Program-made: the position numbers and the translations under genes | Part shown: in pieces, positions 23,650-35,691 of the stretch | Numbering within the stretch: the stretch's first letter is position 1 | Layout: every line of letters starts with the position of its first letter | Assembly: GCA_036023115.1 (NCBI GenBank) | Contig: JAYKKT010000090.1 | Coordinates: 27,239,501-27,303,500 of the forward strand | DNA from: Brasenia schreberi | Taxonomy: Eukaryota > Streptophyta > Magnoliopsida > Nymphaeales > Cabombaceae | Reading direction: 5' to 3' | DNA length: 64,000 bases | The notes under the pieces: generated by a model | The model's database searches: none | Seen by the model: the letters and a program-made list of their open reading frames with translations, nothing else | What the model was told of the DNA's origin: nothing

Positions 23650-25649
23650 CGTGATGATGAGCATAGCCAAATACAATACTAATCTAATTCAAACTCAATG
23701 AAATAAATATTAACATATAAAAGTTCTAAACAATACGCCTAAAATGGTGTAGGGTCACGTGACAATAATTCTAAATAACAAGATTTTCTAAATCGCATAA
23801 TACTTATTATACCATCTAAAATAAAAATGCAACTCTATCCAACTCCTACTCTACTCCGTGTACCTTGGAAGTGCTAGCTTTAAGATGAACTATAAAATAA
23901 TAGGGTGAGCTCCTACAAATAGCTTAGTAGGAAGGTTAAACATCTTTATATAGAAATCATACTAAAAGCATAAATAATTTCATAATAAATCATAGTTTCA
24001 TCTCTAAATCATGATCTCAAATTCATATTTATACATTCACACACACATATACACATCATTCGTTACGATAATTACAACTCATACTGTGTCTGCCCCAAAG
24101 GACACAGGAGTCGTCCGGCCCTCCCTAACAACTTCAGTAACCTCATCCACGACGGTAACCATACTAACTATCACGGCAAAGTTTCTAGGAACACACCCTG
24201 TATTCGCCTCAAGCCGAATCGCCCGAGGAACCTATAAGTCTCTAGAGACCCCACACAACCCACACAAGTATGACTCATATATTCACACATAATTGCATTT
24301 CCAAAACCAATTATAGTTCATTACATTAATAAATCATATCAAGATCTACAAATATCCAAATTTAAATCCATATCCATACAACATTTAAGTACAATGTTCA
24401 TACAATACATGCATATCAAAACATGCTCTTTATCAATCAATGTTGTCCCATAATCGTAAATATCATTTTATAAACATCAATAAAATATTCATCAATCATG
24501 CACATTTAAATCTATCTAAAACAAGAAAATCACTTCTACCATGGTTCTTTAAAAGAATGCATAACGCCCTACCTTAAAGAACATTAAGATCCAATTCTCA
24601 AACTGTTGGACCACTCTTAGCACCACCAAATCCTCAAATTTTAATCTCTAAACAATTATAAATAATTAAAATATTAAAATTTATTTAACTACGAATCTAA
24701 CGCAATAATCCGTATCCAAATCAGATCTCAAATGCCCTAAAATCACCCAAAACCTAATTTGGATTTGTTTAAGCTATCCTAGATCCGAACTGATACTTAG
24801 ATTCATATCCGATCCGAACTAAGTGACATAGTAGATAGTTTGTGTCATTGTATTGACAAAGAACCTGCAACTACTGACACAAGTCTTGTTTCTTACCCAA
24901 AACCCATTTTAAGACCCGACCCAAACCTAACTTATTTTCGACACAAAACCTGTTTTTGACACAAGATTGTTTCTTAACAGGTGACATAAGGACATGACAC
25001 GAATCCGTGTCAATTCAAGGCATTTTGGACACGACACGGAAATGGGGATATGCCCAAAAGAGGTAGTTTTCATGGTTTTCCAGCAAAGACCAAGGTCGGT
25101 GATGCTCCTAACCGACCGTCTGCTCCTCCACTTTCAATATGGTCTAGCATTGGTCGCTGGCGGTGACATTTTTTTTGAAAAACTCCTTGAAACAAAATGT
25201 TGCAAAAATTGGGAAAAAATTGATAAATCAGAACCATTTTTCGGCAAAATCGATACCCACGACTTACCCAAACCCGCCAAAACCCTTTGTTCTACCTTAG
25301 TGCTTTGACCCAAGCCTAAAACGATGATCATCAATTAGTTTTCATGAAAAAATTGAAAAAAATGGAAAATTTGAGAAATAGTTAGGAACTCACCAGATTT
25401 CGATCGATTTCTCATCGATTCTAGGCGTTCTCGCAACTTACCCAATCAGTCTCGATGTTGCCCACCATGGAGGCCCCTTTAAAGGCCTTTCGGAACTAGT
25501 AATGGTCCGACTTTGACAACAATGGCTGTCATTGTTGTCTTGCTGTGCATAAGACTATGCAGTAACGCTCAAGCATTATTGCTTCTTGTCTTGGTTGGTC
25601 TGGATCCAACCAGGTTCGGATCCATACTACATGACCTGCTATATTCTAC

Positions 25650-28160
25650 CCCCTTTAAAAAAAAATGATCCTCAAAATTTAGAGTTTACTTGAAGAGATA
25701 TGGATACTTCTCTCATATCTTATCCTCGAGCTCACAAGTGGTTTCGCTTGATAAATGATGACTTCAATTTACTTTCATTGTCCTTAAAACTCGGTGATAA
25801 AAGATTTATTCTTTTCTATCTAAGATGGCTATGAGCATCTCTTCATAAAATAAATCTTCACATATATGAAATGACTTGACCTCAATGACATGCGAAGGAT
25901 CAAGAAAATACTTCTGCAACATTGATACATGAAATACATTATGCACTTCAATCAATGACGACAACAACTCTAATTGGTAGGCAACATCTCCAACTCGTTT
26001 TATGATTTGGTAAGGTCCAATATACCTAAGACTCAAGTTACCTTTCTGCTTGAAGCGAGCCACTCCTTAAGTTGGAGAGACTTTTAAGAGTACATAATCA
26101 TCAACCATAAAATCTAAATCATGACATCTCTTATCTGCATAATTCTTCTATCAGTATTGAGTTGCTTTACGAGCCAAGTTCATCTTATTTGACGATTATC
26201 GAAGTATCTCTAGACCTTTTGTAAGTCATAGCTCAAGGACAACCCAATATAGTGGAGTCCACTTTTTTTTGTAAATCATCTTTTAGGGCAACATCTCAAT
26301 GCTCGCTTGGTAACTATTATTATAGGCAAACTCAATCAAGTGTAACTAGTTATCTCATTGGTCCTTACTATCCAACACACATGCTCAAAGCATATCCTCT
26401 AGAGTTTGAATAGTACGTTCAGCTTCCCCATCGGTTTGTAGGTGAAAGGTAGTGTTAAACTGTAATTTTGTTTCTAAAGCATCATTTAAGCTCTACTAGA
26501 AATGAGAGGTAAAACAAGGATCTCTATCCAAAGTAATGGTCTCTTGAATACCATAGAACTTAACGATCTCAACGATATAAACAACAACTAATTTAGATAA
26601 TGACATATTCCGAATGAGTATAAATCGTGCAACCTTAGTAAGTTTGTCGATAATTACCCAAATAACATCGTGCTTATGTTGTTATTTTCTCTTAGGAATA
26701 GATAATGGTCTCAAGATTTCTGCGGGTCTCTAGTGATCTGCCATCACCTTCTGACAAGTCATATATGTAGTCACAAATTCAGCCTTTTTCATTCCAAACC
26801 AATAGTACTGTCAACTTCATCCTTATACATCTTTGTGATGCTAGGGTGAATGCTGAAGCGACTACGATGTACTGATTTTAAGATCTCCTTTTGCAATGAC
26901 TCATCTTTAAACACACATACACATCCCTCAAATCGTAAGAAATCATCATCCTCACGTATCTCATATCCAGGCCAACCTCCACTATGAATCTCATATATAA
27001 TTATCATCAACTCAAGATCGTCTCTCTCTACCACAAGTATTCTCAATCAGAGTTAAGGTATCGCTTGCACTAAGGTAGAACAATGAGTTATCAGCTCTTT
27101 TCCTTTCATGTTAAGGGCATCTGCGACTACATTAGCTTTTCTAAAATAATAAATAATCTCATAATCATAATCCAATAAGAACTCAGGCCATCACATTTGT
27201 CACATATTGAGATGAGGCTATGTAAAAATATACTTTAAGCTCTTATACATTTGTCACATATTGAGATGAGGCTATGTAAAAATATACTTTAAGCTCTTAT
27301 GGTCAGTGAATATCTGGAACTTAATGTCATATATATAATGTCTCCAAATTTTAAGTGCAAATAAGGCTGTTGTAAGTTTTAAAACATATACTCGATAGTT
27401 TATCTCATGTTTCTTAAGCTATATGATGTATAAGTTATAATTTTATCTTTTTGCATCAAAACACAACCAAAACCTTTATTTGAGCAATCACAATAAACTT
27501 TAAAATCTTCGTTACTAATTGACAATGCTAACACTGGTGTGGAAGTCAATTTTATCTTTAGTTCTATGAAGTTTTGCTCACACTCATTTGTCTACTGAAA
27601 TCGAGTATCCTTCTTCGGAATCGAGTGAGAGAAGCTGCAATACTAGAAAAACCCTCAATAAATCTCTGATAATATCCTACTAGCCCAAGAAAACTACGTA
27701 TTTCAGAAACACTCTTCAGTCTTTCCCAATTGACTACAACCATGACCTTAGTTGGATCTACAGAGATGTCATCCTTAGATATAATGTGACCAAGAAAGCC
27801 AACTTGCTCCAATAAGAAATCACACTTAGAGAACTTAACATATAATTTCTTTTCTCGTAACACACCAAGTACAATATGTAGGTACTCAGCATGCTCCTCC
27901 TCGCTCTTAGAATATATCAAAATGTCATCAATAAATATCACGATGAATCTATCCAAATAATCTCAAAATATTCGATTCATCAAGTCCATGAATGATGTTA
28001 GAGTGTTAGTTAACCCAAAAGGCATCACTAAGAATTCATAATGCCCATAATGAGTCCTAAAAGTTGTCTTAGGTATATAAGATTCTCGTATCATCAACTG
28101 ATAATATCCAAACCGAAGATAAATCTTTGAAAACACGTGAGCTCCCTCTAACTGCTTCAT
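25650..28160 (-). pseudogene. Gypsy pol (RT, RNase H, integrase), broken
   Basis: Minus-strand order: reverse transcriptase (28160-27570, with [27 protein letters not shown] and an intact FIDDILIYS catalytic box), RNase H (about 27570-27100), integrase zinc region (27046-26789, with RSRFSIHPSITKMYKD), integrase core (about 26750-26300), and integrase C-terminus (26063-25806, with YIGPYQIIKRVGDVAYQLEL and VHNVFHVSMLQKY). Stops separate these parts. The C-terminus ends ILDRKE near the place where chromodomain Gypsy elements of the Tekay/Del type continue, so that clade is suggested, not proven. Confidence 0.8.
27193..27300 (-). repeat. 54-bp in-frame tandem duplication in RNase H
   Basis: Units 27193-27246 and 27247-27300 are identical by eye (ACATTTGTCACATATTGAGA start). 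54 is a multiple of three, so the duplication alone would not have shifted the frame. Confidence 0.85.
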
Positions 28161-30004
28161 GAGCCTTGAAACTGCTAGCTTTAAGACGAACTGTAAAATA
28201 ATAAGGTAATCTCCTACACATAGCTTAGTAGAGAGGTTAAATATCTTTATACAAAAATCATACTAAAAGCATGCATAATTTCACAATCATTTAATAACAA
28301 ATCATAGTTTCATCTTTAAATCATTATCTCAAATTCATACTCATACATTAACACATATGCATACATACATCATTAATTACAGTAATTACACGCCATACTT
28401 TGTCTGCCCTAAAGGGAACGGGGTCGTCTGATCCTCCCTAACGTGATCTCGGTAACTCCATCCACGACGGTAGCCATGCCAACTCTCACGGCAGGGTGAC
28501 CAGGAACACACGTTGTATTTGCCCTAAGCCGGATTGCCTGAGAGACTTGGAAGTCTCTAGAGACCCCACACAAGTACGACTCATATATTCACATATCACT
28601 GTATTTCTAAAACCAATTATAGTTCATCACATTCACAAATCATATCCAGATCCACAAATATCTAAATTCAAATCCATATCCATACAACATTTAAATACAA
28701 TATTCATACAATACATGCATATCAAAACATGCTCTTTATCAATCAATGTTGTAAACACATTCTATTTCAAAAGCATATCAAATAACTCATAATTACGAAC
28801 ATTATTTTATAAATATCAATTAAATATTTATCAACCATGCATATTTAAATCTATCAAAAACAAGAAAAATACTTCTAATATGGTTTTGTAAAAGAATGCA
28901 TCACCCCCTACCTCAAGGAGGATTAAGATCCACTTCCCAAACTGCTGTCACCACCAAATCTTTCAATTTTAATTTTTAAACAATTATAAATAATTAAAAT
29001 ATTAAAATTTACTTAACTAAGAATCTAACGCAATAATCCATATCCAAATCAAATCTCAAATCACCCTAAAATCAACCAAAACTCAATCTAGATTCATTTA
29101 AGCTATCCTAGATCTGAACTGATACGTAGATCTATATTCGATGTTAATTGAGTGACACAATAGGGGTAGTTTGTGTCACTGTGTCGACAAAGAACCTACA
29201 ACTAATGACACGAGTCCTATTTCTGACCCAAAATCCATTCTAAGACCTGACCCAAACATGACCTATTTCAAATACAGAATCTGACACAAAACCTGTTTTA
29301 ACACAGAACTGCTTCTTAACATGTGACATGAGGATATGACACTTTGGTTCAAGGCATTTCAAACATGACATGGAAACGGGAATACACCCAAAAGGGGCAA
29401 TTTTCATGGTTTTTCGGCATCGATTTTGCTGGTTTTCAACAATAACCAAGGTCGATGATGGTCCCAACTGACCGCCTGCTCCTCCTCTTCCAATCTAGTC
29501 TAACATTGGTCGTTGGCAGTGTCGTTTTGGCCGAAAAACTCCTTCAAACAAAATGTTACAAAAATTGGAAAAAATATGGCAAATCGAAACTGTTTTCTGA
29601 CCAAATTGATACCCACGACTTACCCAAACCTGTCAAAACCATTTGTTCTACCTTAATACTTTGACCCAAGCCCAAAACGACGATCATCAACCAATTTTTC
29701 ATAAAAAAATTGAGAAAAATGAAAATATGAGAAATAGATAGGAATTGGATTCCAACTGATTCCTGGTCGATGCTCAGCGCTCTCGTTGCTTGCCCAGTTC
29801 ATCTTGACGTTGTCCACCATGGAGGCCCCTTTAAAGGCCTTTCGGAACCAGTAACAGTCCGACATTGACAGCAATGGGCTGCCATTGCTGTCTTGCTGTG
29901 CAGCAAGACTTTGCAATAGTGCCCAAGCATTACTCCTTCTTGTGCAGGCGAGTCTAGATCCAACCAGGTCCGGATGCAGACTGCCTGACCCGCTAGATTA
30001 TGAG

Positions 30005-30080
30005 AATAGGTGAGTAGGCCTACAACAAGACAGACAATCCAGACACTCACGTTCCAAGCCAAGCTCCCGGTCGAGATGCC
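30005..30080 (+). pseudogene. LecRK remnant C (kinase C-terminus, plus strand)
   Basis: The plus strand encodes RPTTRQTIQTLTFQAKLPVE then MPK and a stop. It aligns with the RPTI...AIQTLSFQ...LPPKMP tail of LecRK-A (around 5970) and LecRK-B (around 32850), which lie on the minus strand. It begins immediately after the Gypsy right LTR, so the Gypsy may have inserted into, or its boundary captured, this copy. No lectin sequence was found on the far side at 23.6 kb. Confidence 0.65.
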
Positions 30081-30429
30081 AAAATAATCAGTTGATAAAT
30101 GCATCACCAGTTAACTGGTAAAATTTCTTCAACGAGTGATCTTGATTTGGATTTTGCAACAATCAAGAAAAGCATGTTTTCTTTGTGTCATTCTAATAAC
30201 ATATTAGCACTGGGATGCTATATAGGGCATGATTTGATGGCTAGATAATGATCTCCTAGATCACTGCACCCATGCCCTATGAACGTTTCTTAACTCTGGC
30301 TTCTTAACCAGCTGTTGCTCATTCTTTGAGATGCCTCTTAGAAAGTACAATCTTTTATGCTTGCTTTAGATGCCTAAGGCAAAGTCCTTTCTTAGAAATT
30401 GCATTGAAGAAATCTCGTAAGGAAGGGGA

Positions 30430-30695
30430 TTCTTATTTGTCCAAATGGTACTTCGAACTTGGAACGAGCATGAAGAAATTAACGATACTTCTTTATCTTT
30501 TGAGTTGTTCTGCCGGATCGGTCGCTCAAGATCTTTGGTCTCCACCCGGACCCGATGAAAAAAATTGGATCACTTCTTATGGATTCGTTGAGAATGATTC
30601 TGATCTAGTTCATGGCCTATTAGAAAGCGCTCTGGTGGGATACTCACGGACAGAATGCAGTCAGTTTGATAATGATCGAGCTTCCTACTCATAAA
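30430..30695 (+). pseudogene. ycf2: Nuclear copy of plastid ycf2 fragment
   Basis: The plus strand encodes [20 protein letters not shown], then [20 protein letters not shown], then [17 protein letters not shown] and CSQFDNDR. These are signature stretches of the chloroplast Ycf2 protein, whose gene lies in the plastid inverted repeat. In the plastid the frame runs for over 2,000 codons. Here only about 85 recognisable codons remain, with short deletions after LLE and a stop soon after. It is flanked by nuclear transposon sequence, so this is a nuclear plastid-DNA insertion (NUPT) without function. Confidence 0.85.
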
Positions 30696-30699
30696 CAAA

Positions 30700-32030
30700 G
30701 TAGGGAAAAGGGATACTATTGCCCTTGATGTCTTTACTTGCATGAATATTTCCCGTTAACGTTACATTGGGCTCATATATACCTTGCTGGTTTTGCTTTC
30801 TATGTACTTCTTGCTGGAATTACTGATTCTCAGAATCCTTTTGGGAAAAGGATTTAATTCCTAAAATGATTTTAGCACACATACGTACCTCAATTATCTT
30901 GACCATATTCAGTTTTCGATTATTATAAAGACATCACTAATGACCTATTCTATAGTACTTTACCCAATGTCTACTTGATTAAAGTGGAAAATACTCCTTT
31001 CCAATGTATCAATCGACTGACAAAAGAAAACGTGAGGTTATTCAGGTTGGTTTAGGATGCATCTGATGTCAACCCTACTACTACTCCTTAAGAACTTGGA
31101 GAAACAAAATAAACAACAAAATTTACTTTTATAATTCTTTTAGTTATATACTCTGATACCAAAAAATTGTACAAAAAAATGTTTACAAAAATAACAAGTA
31201 CATAACACCATGAAATTCATACTGAAAAAATTCTAGGGGAAACTAATGCTCAAGGTTCACTTACAGGGGTATTTCAACAACAATTTCATTCTTAGTAGTA
31301 CAATTTACATCCACAATATTAATATTGTACTCACTAATAATATTACTAAACACATTTCCACTTCCATGCCATAGTGTAGAGAAACACCTGATTTTCCTGA
31401 TCACCTGCAATATTCAAATTAACTTCAAGAGATCAAATTCTCGTTCTAAAAGAGAAAATCATAATTCTTGATCCCACTGTTAATTCTTTCTTATCATGAT
31501 TTCCCTGTTATCATTTTAATAAATGCCAACAAAACAACTTGTTTTCTCGTTGTTTTGCAAATCTCTAGGTTTCTCTAACTACTTTTATGCTACAAGTCGA
31601 CACCAACTATTTTTTCAAATGAGCTATGTTGGAGAGAGAGATATAGAGAGAGAAAGAGGGGTCATATCAGAGGGGAGAGAGAAAAAACATATAAGAAAGG
31701 CGTTTTCTATTGAGTTAATAATTATTACAATTATGTTAATACTATAATATTAATTATAAAGGTACTTATATGTATTATAATATTTATACTAAAACATTAA
31801 TTAGCATTGAATATGTATTAATTAATATTGATATTATTCACTTAATATTAATATAAGTTGACGTCATACGTTTCAGCTTTTCTTTGGTATCTTATCTGCA
31901 TGTCAATATTATAGGACACTTTAGTGAAATGTTTCTTTCTTTTTTTATAAAAGTGAAGCCGGCCAATGGCCTTTGTATTTCAAATTCCATTTTCCTAGAA
32001 ACAAAATCGCACCTTGCTACTTATAAACAA
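30700..32030. other. Intergenic, AT-rich
   Basis: Nothing recognised. A GA-rich patch lies at 31630-31690 and a very AT-rich block at 31710-31860. 30720-30860 may be more organelle-derived sequence but was not identified. Confidence 0.35.
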
Positions 32031-32039
32031 AGGAAACCT

Positions 32040-32160
32040 TTTTTCTTCCTTATTACAAAGGAAGGCCAAAGCCCAACATACGTGCAGCGTCCAGAGCCAA
32101 ACTTCCCACCAGCAGCAGGGTTCTTATCGCTGTGCCAGTTGAGCTAACGCTGTGTGCGCA
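32040..32160 (-). mobile_element. tRNA-derived SINE copy 2
   Basis: The minus strand reads GCGTTAGCTCAACTGGCACA (A box), AAGAACCCTGCTGC, then a degenerate B-box region, GACGCTGCACGTATGTTGGG, and CCTTCCTTTGTAATAAGGAA. This is the best-preserved member of the family also seen at 17860 and 47680. Confidence 0.5.
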
Positions 32161-33543
32161 AAGTAAAAACAAAAAACTTTGACATCTTAAAAGAAAAGTA
32201 CAAACAGCATTGTTGAGTTTTAAGACCACCTTAAAGTTTTTCTTAGAAAAATAAGAAGTTGAACCTATTAACGCAGGAGAAGGTCAGGCGGGTACTTTTA
32301 AATCTTTCAGACGACAAAATACAACGGCCCATTGGCAGTCACAGTCAGCAACTGTGTGACCGAGAATGAATCTGAATCATAAAGGTACACCTGATAACCT
32401 ATCTCACCTATATAAAGAAAGGTTCCATCAATGTCAAGGTTTACACTTAATATCACACCCTCACTTGAAAAATATAACAATCTTTTAGAACTAATACTTC
32501 AATTACGAAAAATGTTTTGGTAATTTAGTTTTGAAGATAAAATGTTCAGGTGCCATGGATGAAGTGATCGATGTGGTCAGAATCAAATACCAAAAATAAT
32601 TTGACTGAAGAAGTTGTACCTTTTGATTCGTAGATTGCTGAAAGGTCGATCCATCAAGCATCACATCTAGATCCTATCTCTTCGTTATAAGAATGCAACA
32701 TCGACTTCCCCGTGGTTGATGACCCGGCTGTTGTCACAGATGTTGTAGTTGCACCGGTACTAGTGCTCAGGGGAACAATAAAATCTTCCTTAGGTTCACT
32801 GGTAGGGGGCACGTAGAAAACGAATATGGGCATCTTAGGCGGAAGCTTGGGCAGCTTGGCTTGGAATCTCAGCGTCCGGATTGCGTCCCTTATCGTCGGC
32901 CTACTCTCCGTATCTGGTAATGCGCACCACAATCCAACCATCATGCACTCTGCCTCCTCTCTATTAAACTCGGAACCGAGCCTCTCATCAATAAACTCCA
33001 GGACTGAATCCGAACCATAAAGCCCCCAAACCCATTCTACTAGTCGAGTTCCTTTTTCCCCGACTGGCTGCAAAGCTCTCCGACCACATGCGATCTCTAG
33101 TAGCACCACTCCATAGCTGTCGCTCTCTTTGCTAACCTTGCCATTGGTCAGGCACTCTGGTGCAATGTACCCCATGGTTCCACCCATCATCGTCGTTTTT
33201 GGGGCAAAGCCATGATCCGACCGTCGTGCCAACCCGAAGTCACCGAGGCGTCCATTGAATGAGGAGTCGATCATCACGTTGCTTGTTTTGACATCGCGGT
33301 GTACGATACACTGCATCCACTCCTCATGCAAGTACAACAACGCAGAGGCTATGTCCAGAGCAATCCTCATCCTTCCTTCCCAGGAAAGGAACTGTCAACG
33401 TTGAAACAAAAGGTAGAGAATCCAACAGAAGAAAGAGAAAGAAAATAATATGGATGGATTTACAAACAAACATATCAAAGTGAGGCTTTAGTGACGGACC
33501 TATGCAGTCTTGGGTAAGAATAAGTGAGAGTCCAGGGACCCCC

Positions 33544-33851
33544 TGTTACATGGCCATTCTCGGCTTGGGTACGTGAGGAGAGACTGGATAATGTAACAAA
33601 CAGTCGTTATCGGATTTTTCGGTAACGGCCATCCGTTATAACTCCCAGATGAGGAAAGTCACGAGAGAAGTAAGCCAGAAGATTAGGAGAGCGGCTGCCT
33701 TTAAAAAGGCAACCATTTCACAAGGTGAAAGATATACAGACATACAATCGTCTGAGAAAATCCTCATGAGGAAACCTCGTGACAACACCATCCGCTGCGC
33801 TCACTGAACCTCCGACGACCGAACAACAGAAAGGTAAGCGTTGAACCGGCA
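33544..33851 (+). repeat. Copia-1 5' LTR
   Basis: Contains TTTAAAAAGG-type TATA-like sequence near 33713 and the conserved TTTCACAAGGTGAAAGATAT block. Ends CA just before the primer site. Confidence 0.85.
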
Positions 33852-33899
33852 GTGGTATTAGAGCCTGGTTCCCTGCAAAAAAAAAGAAGAGGGAGAGAT

Positions 33900-34100
33900 A
33901 CGTTAGAAATAATAGAAAGATAGAAAGAAGTCTGCAGTCGGCAGTCGGACAGGCAAAACTAGAGATAAGTCGGCGAAAAGCCTCAAATTCAAAACCAAAG
34001 GCAAGCCGGTGAAAAGCCCCAAAGGCAAAACCAGAAGCAAGTCGGCGAAAAGCCCCAAAGGCAAAACAATGGCAAGCCGAAAAAAGCTCAAAGGTGAAAC
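33900..34100 (+). repeat. Copia-1 leader repeat
   Basis: Between the primer site and gag are at least four diverged units built on AAGTCGGCGAAAAGCCCCAA, period about 33 bp. Comparable but different repeats occupy the same place in Copia-2 and Copia-3. Confidence 0.75.
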
Positions 34101-34936
34101 AAAAACGGCAACCGACGAACGACCAGCAACCGACTGAAGTGCTCGGGAGAAGAAGAACCCGACAACCGACAGCCGACGGCGACGATCGGTCGAACCTCTC
34201 CCTCCCCTCTCTCTCCCTCTCTCTCTCTCTCTCTGGAAAAATCCAGAATCTCTAACTGTTTTTTATTTTTCGCTTTTATAGCGATATAAAAAATTTTAAA
34301 AAAAAAACCCGCGGTTTTCAGAAAATCGTGGCAGGAAAACCAGCGATTTTCCAAAACAGCCGACGGTTTCCCGAAAACCACCAGCAATTTTCTGAAACCA
34401 CCAACGGTTTCACCTCGGGTTTTGAGAGAGAAGGATAAAATTGCCCCCAGTCCTTTTGATTATTACGAAGTTGCCATGGTAAAGGACAAGTTTACCCCTT
34501 CGCCGTTTTTGAAAATTACAAAATACCGGGGGCTGCTGATTTATGGTATTATCCAACCCGGTTTGAAAAATATCATTTCTGCCATTTAGTCAAAAGATAG
34601 GTTTACCCCTGTTCCTTTTGAAAAACTACAGATTCGCCCTGAGAGTTAAAATTATGATTTTAACCCCGATTAGTTGTGAATTTTACAAGAATACCAAATA
34701 GTAATTTTACGAATTTGTCCTTGTAATTTTACAAAAATACAAAAAGAGGACAAATAAGTAAAAATTACATATTTATCCTTTGGTATTCATTTAGGGGTTT
34801 GGAGGCAGAAAAAATCCTTAGGAAAATTGTTTGTTTTTCAACTCTGCATTAAGTTAACATGTTTCTTCGTTTGTATTTTTCCTTGTTTCCTTTAGAAAGA
34901 GAAAGACCGCTTGATTAATATTTTTGCCAAACAAAA

Positions 34937-35593
34937 ATGAGTTCTAGGATATATGTGTCCAAATTGACAAAAACAGAAAAACTAAACGGTCTGAACTTCC
35001 AGACATGGAAGAGAAGAATCCCGTTAGCTCTAACACTAGAAGGTGTAGAGTATGTGTTAAAGGAAACAGTACATCCTCCACCACCAAACACAAACCAACA
35101 ACAGTTAGAAATGTATAAAACATTTTTAAAAAATGATACCATAGCAAGAACTATAATGTTAACTTATATGGAGGATGACTTGATTAGGGTCTTTGAAGAA
35201 TTTGAGACTACAAAAGAGTTGTTTGACACGTTAACAGTTAAGTATGATACAACTGCAAAGTTGCATGTGCAGTTATTACTACAAAAATACAACTCCTTTA
35301 GAATGAAAGAAGGAGAAAATGTAGTAGAACATATGAATCATATGCTGGTAATAGCTAGGGATTTAGTCGTAGCATAATTAGTCATCCCCGAACCAATGCA
35401 GATATCAACTATACTAAACAGTCTACCTCCATCATGGAATATGGTCACTACTGCCTTAAGGTTAGGGCCTGAAATCAACCTTTCGGAATTGCCCCTAAAG
35501 CTAGCAATTGAGCAAGAACACATGCTCAAAAACAAAAGAGAAAAACTACTAGTGGTCCAGGATGAGTTGGCGTCTAGCTCAAAATCTAACTAG
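34937..35593 (+). pseudogene. Copia-1 gag, with in-frame stop
   Basis: Structural capsid-like protein that packages element RNA. It starts MSSRIYVSKLTKTEKLNGLN and has the LNGLNFQTWKRRI and YDTTAKLHVQLLLQKY motifs. A TAA near 35375 interrupts the frame, and a TAG follows at 35591. The zinc knuckle just downstream (FNCGKMGHYKRD) has its first cysteine changed to tyrosine and its last lost by a frameshift. Confidence 0.85.
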
Positions 35594-35691
35594 AAAAAGA
35601 AACCAAATAAAAAGTTTGGCAAGAATATCAAGAAAGGCGGTCAAGCTTTTAAGAAATCACAGGAAACCGCTTCCCGGATTAAGTACTTCAA

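Larger units (their letters stand above)
23650..30004 (-). mobile_element. Gypsy retrotransposon with long LTRs and internal deletion
   Basis: The left LTR (about 23650-25640) and right LTR (28166-about 30004) are colinear over about 1.8 kb, sharing for example GCTAGCTTTAAGA, GGTTAAA-ATCTTTATA and GATCCAACCAGGT. Between them lies minus-strand pol. A CCCCCTTT polypurine complement abuts the left LTR at 25650. The right LTR starts at the point matching 23862, about 210 bp inside, and joins directly to reverse transcriptase. The inner end of the 5' LTR, the primer site, gag and protease are therefore deleted. Exact ends and target duplication were not resolved. Confidence 0.8.

Noticed and set aside
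24994..25308. 104-codon plus-strand frame, with a partner at 29455-29664
   Set aside because: Lies in both Gypsy LTRs; shared because the LTRs are copies, and no protein motif is present.
31710..31860. AT-rich block as a matrix-attachment or replication site
   Set aside because: Only base composition supports it.
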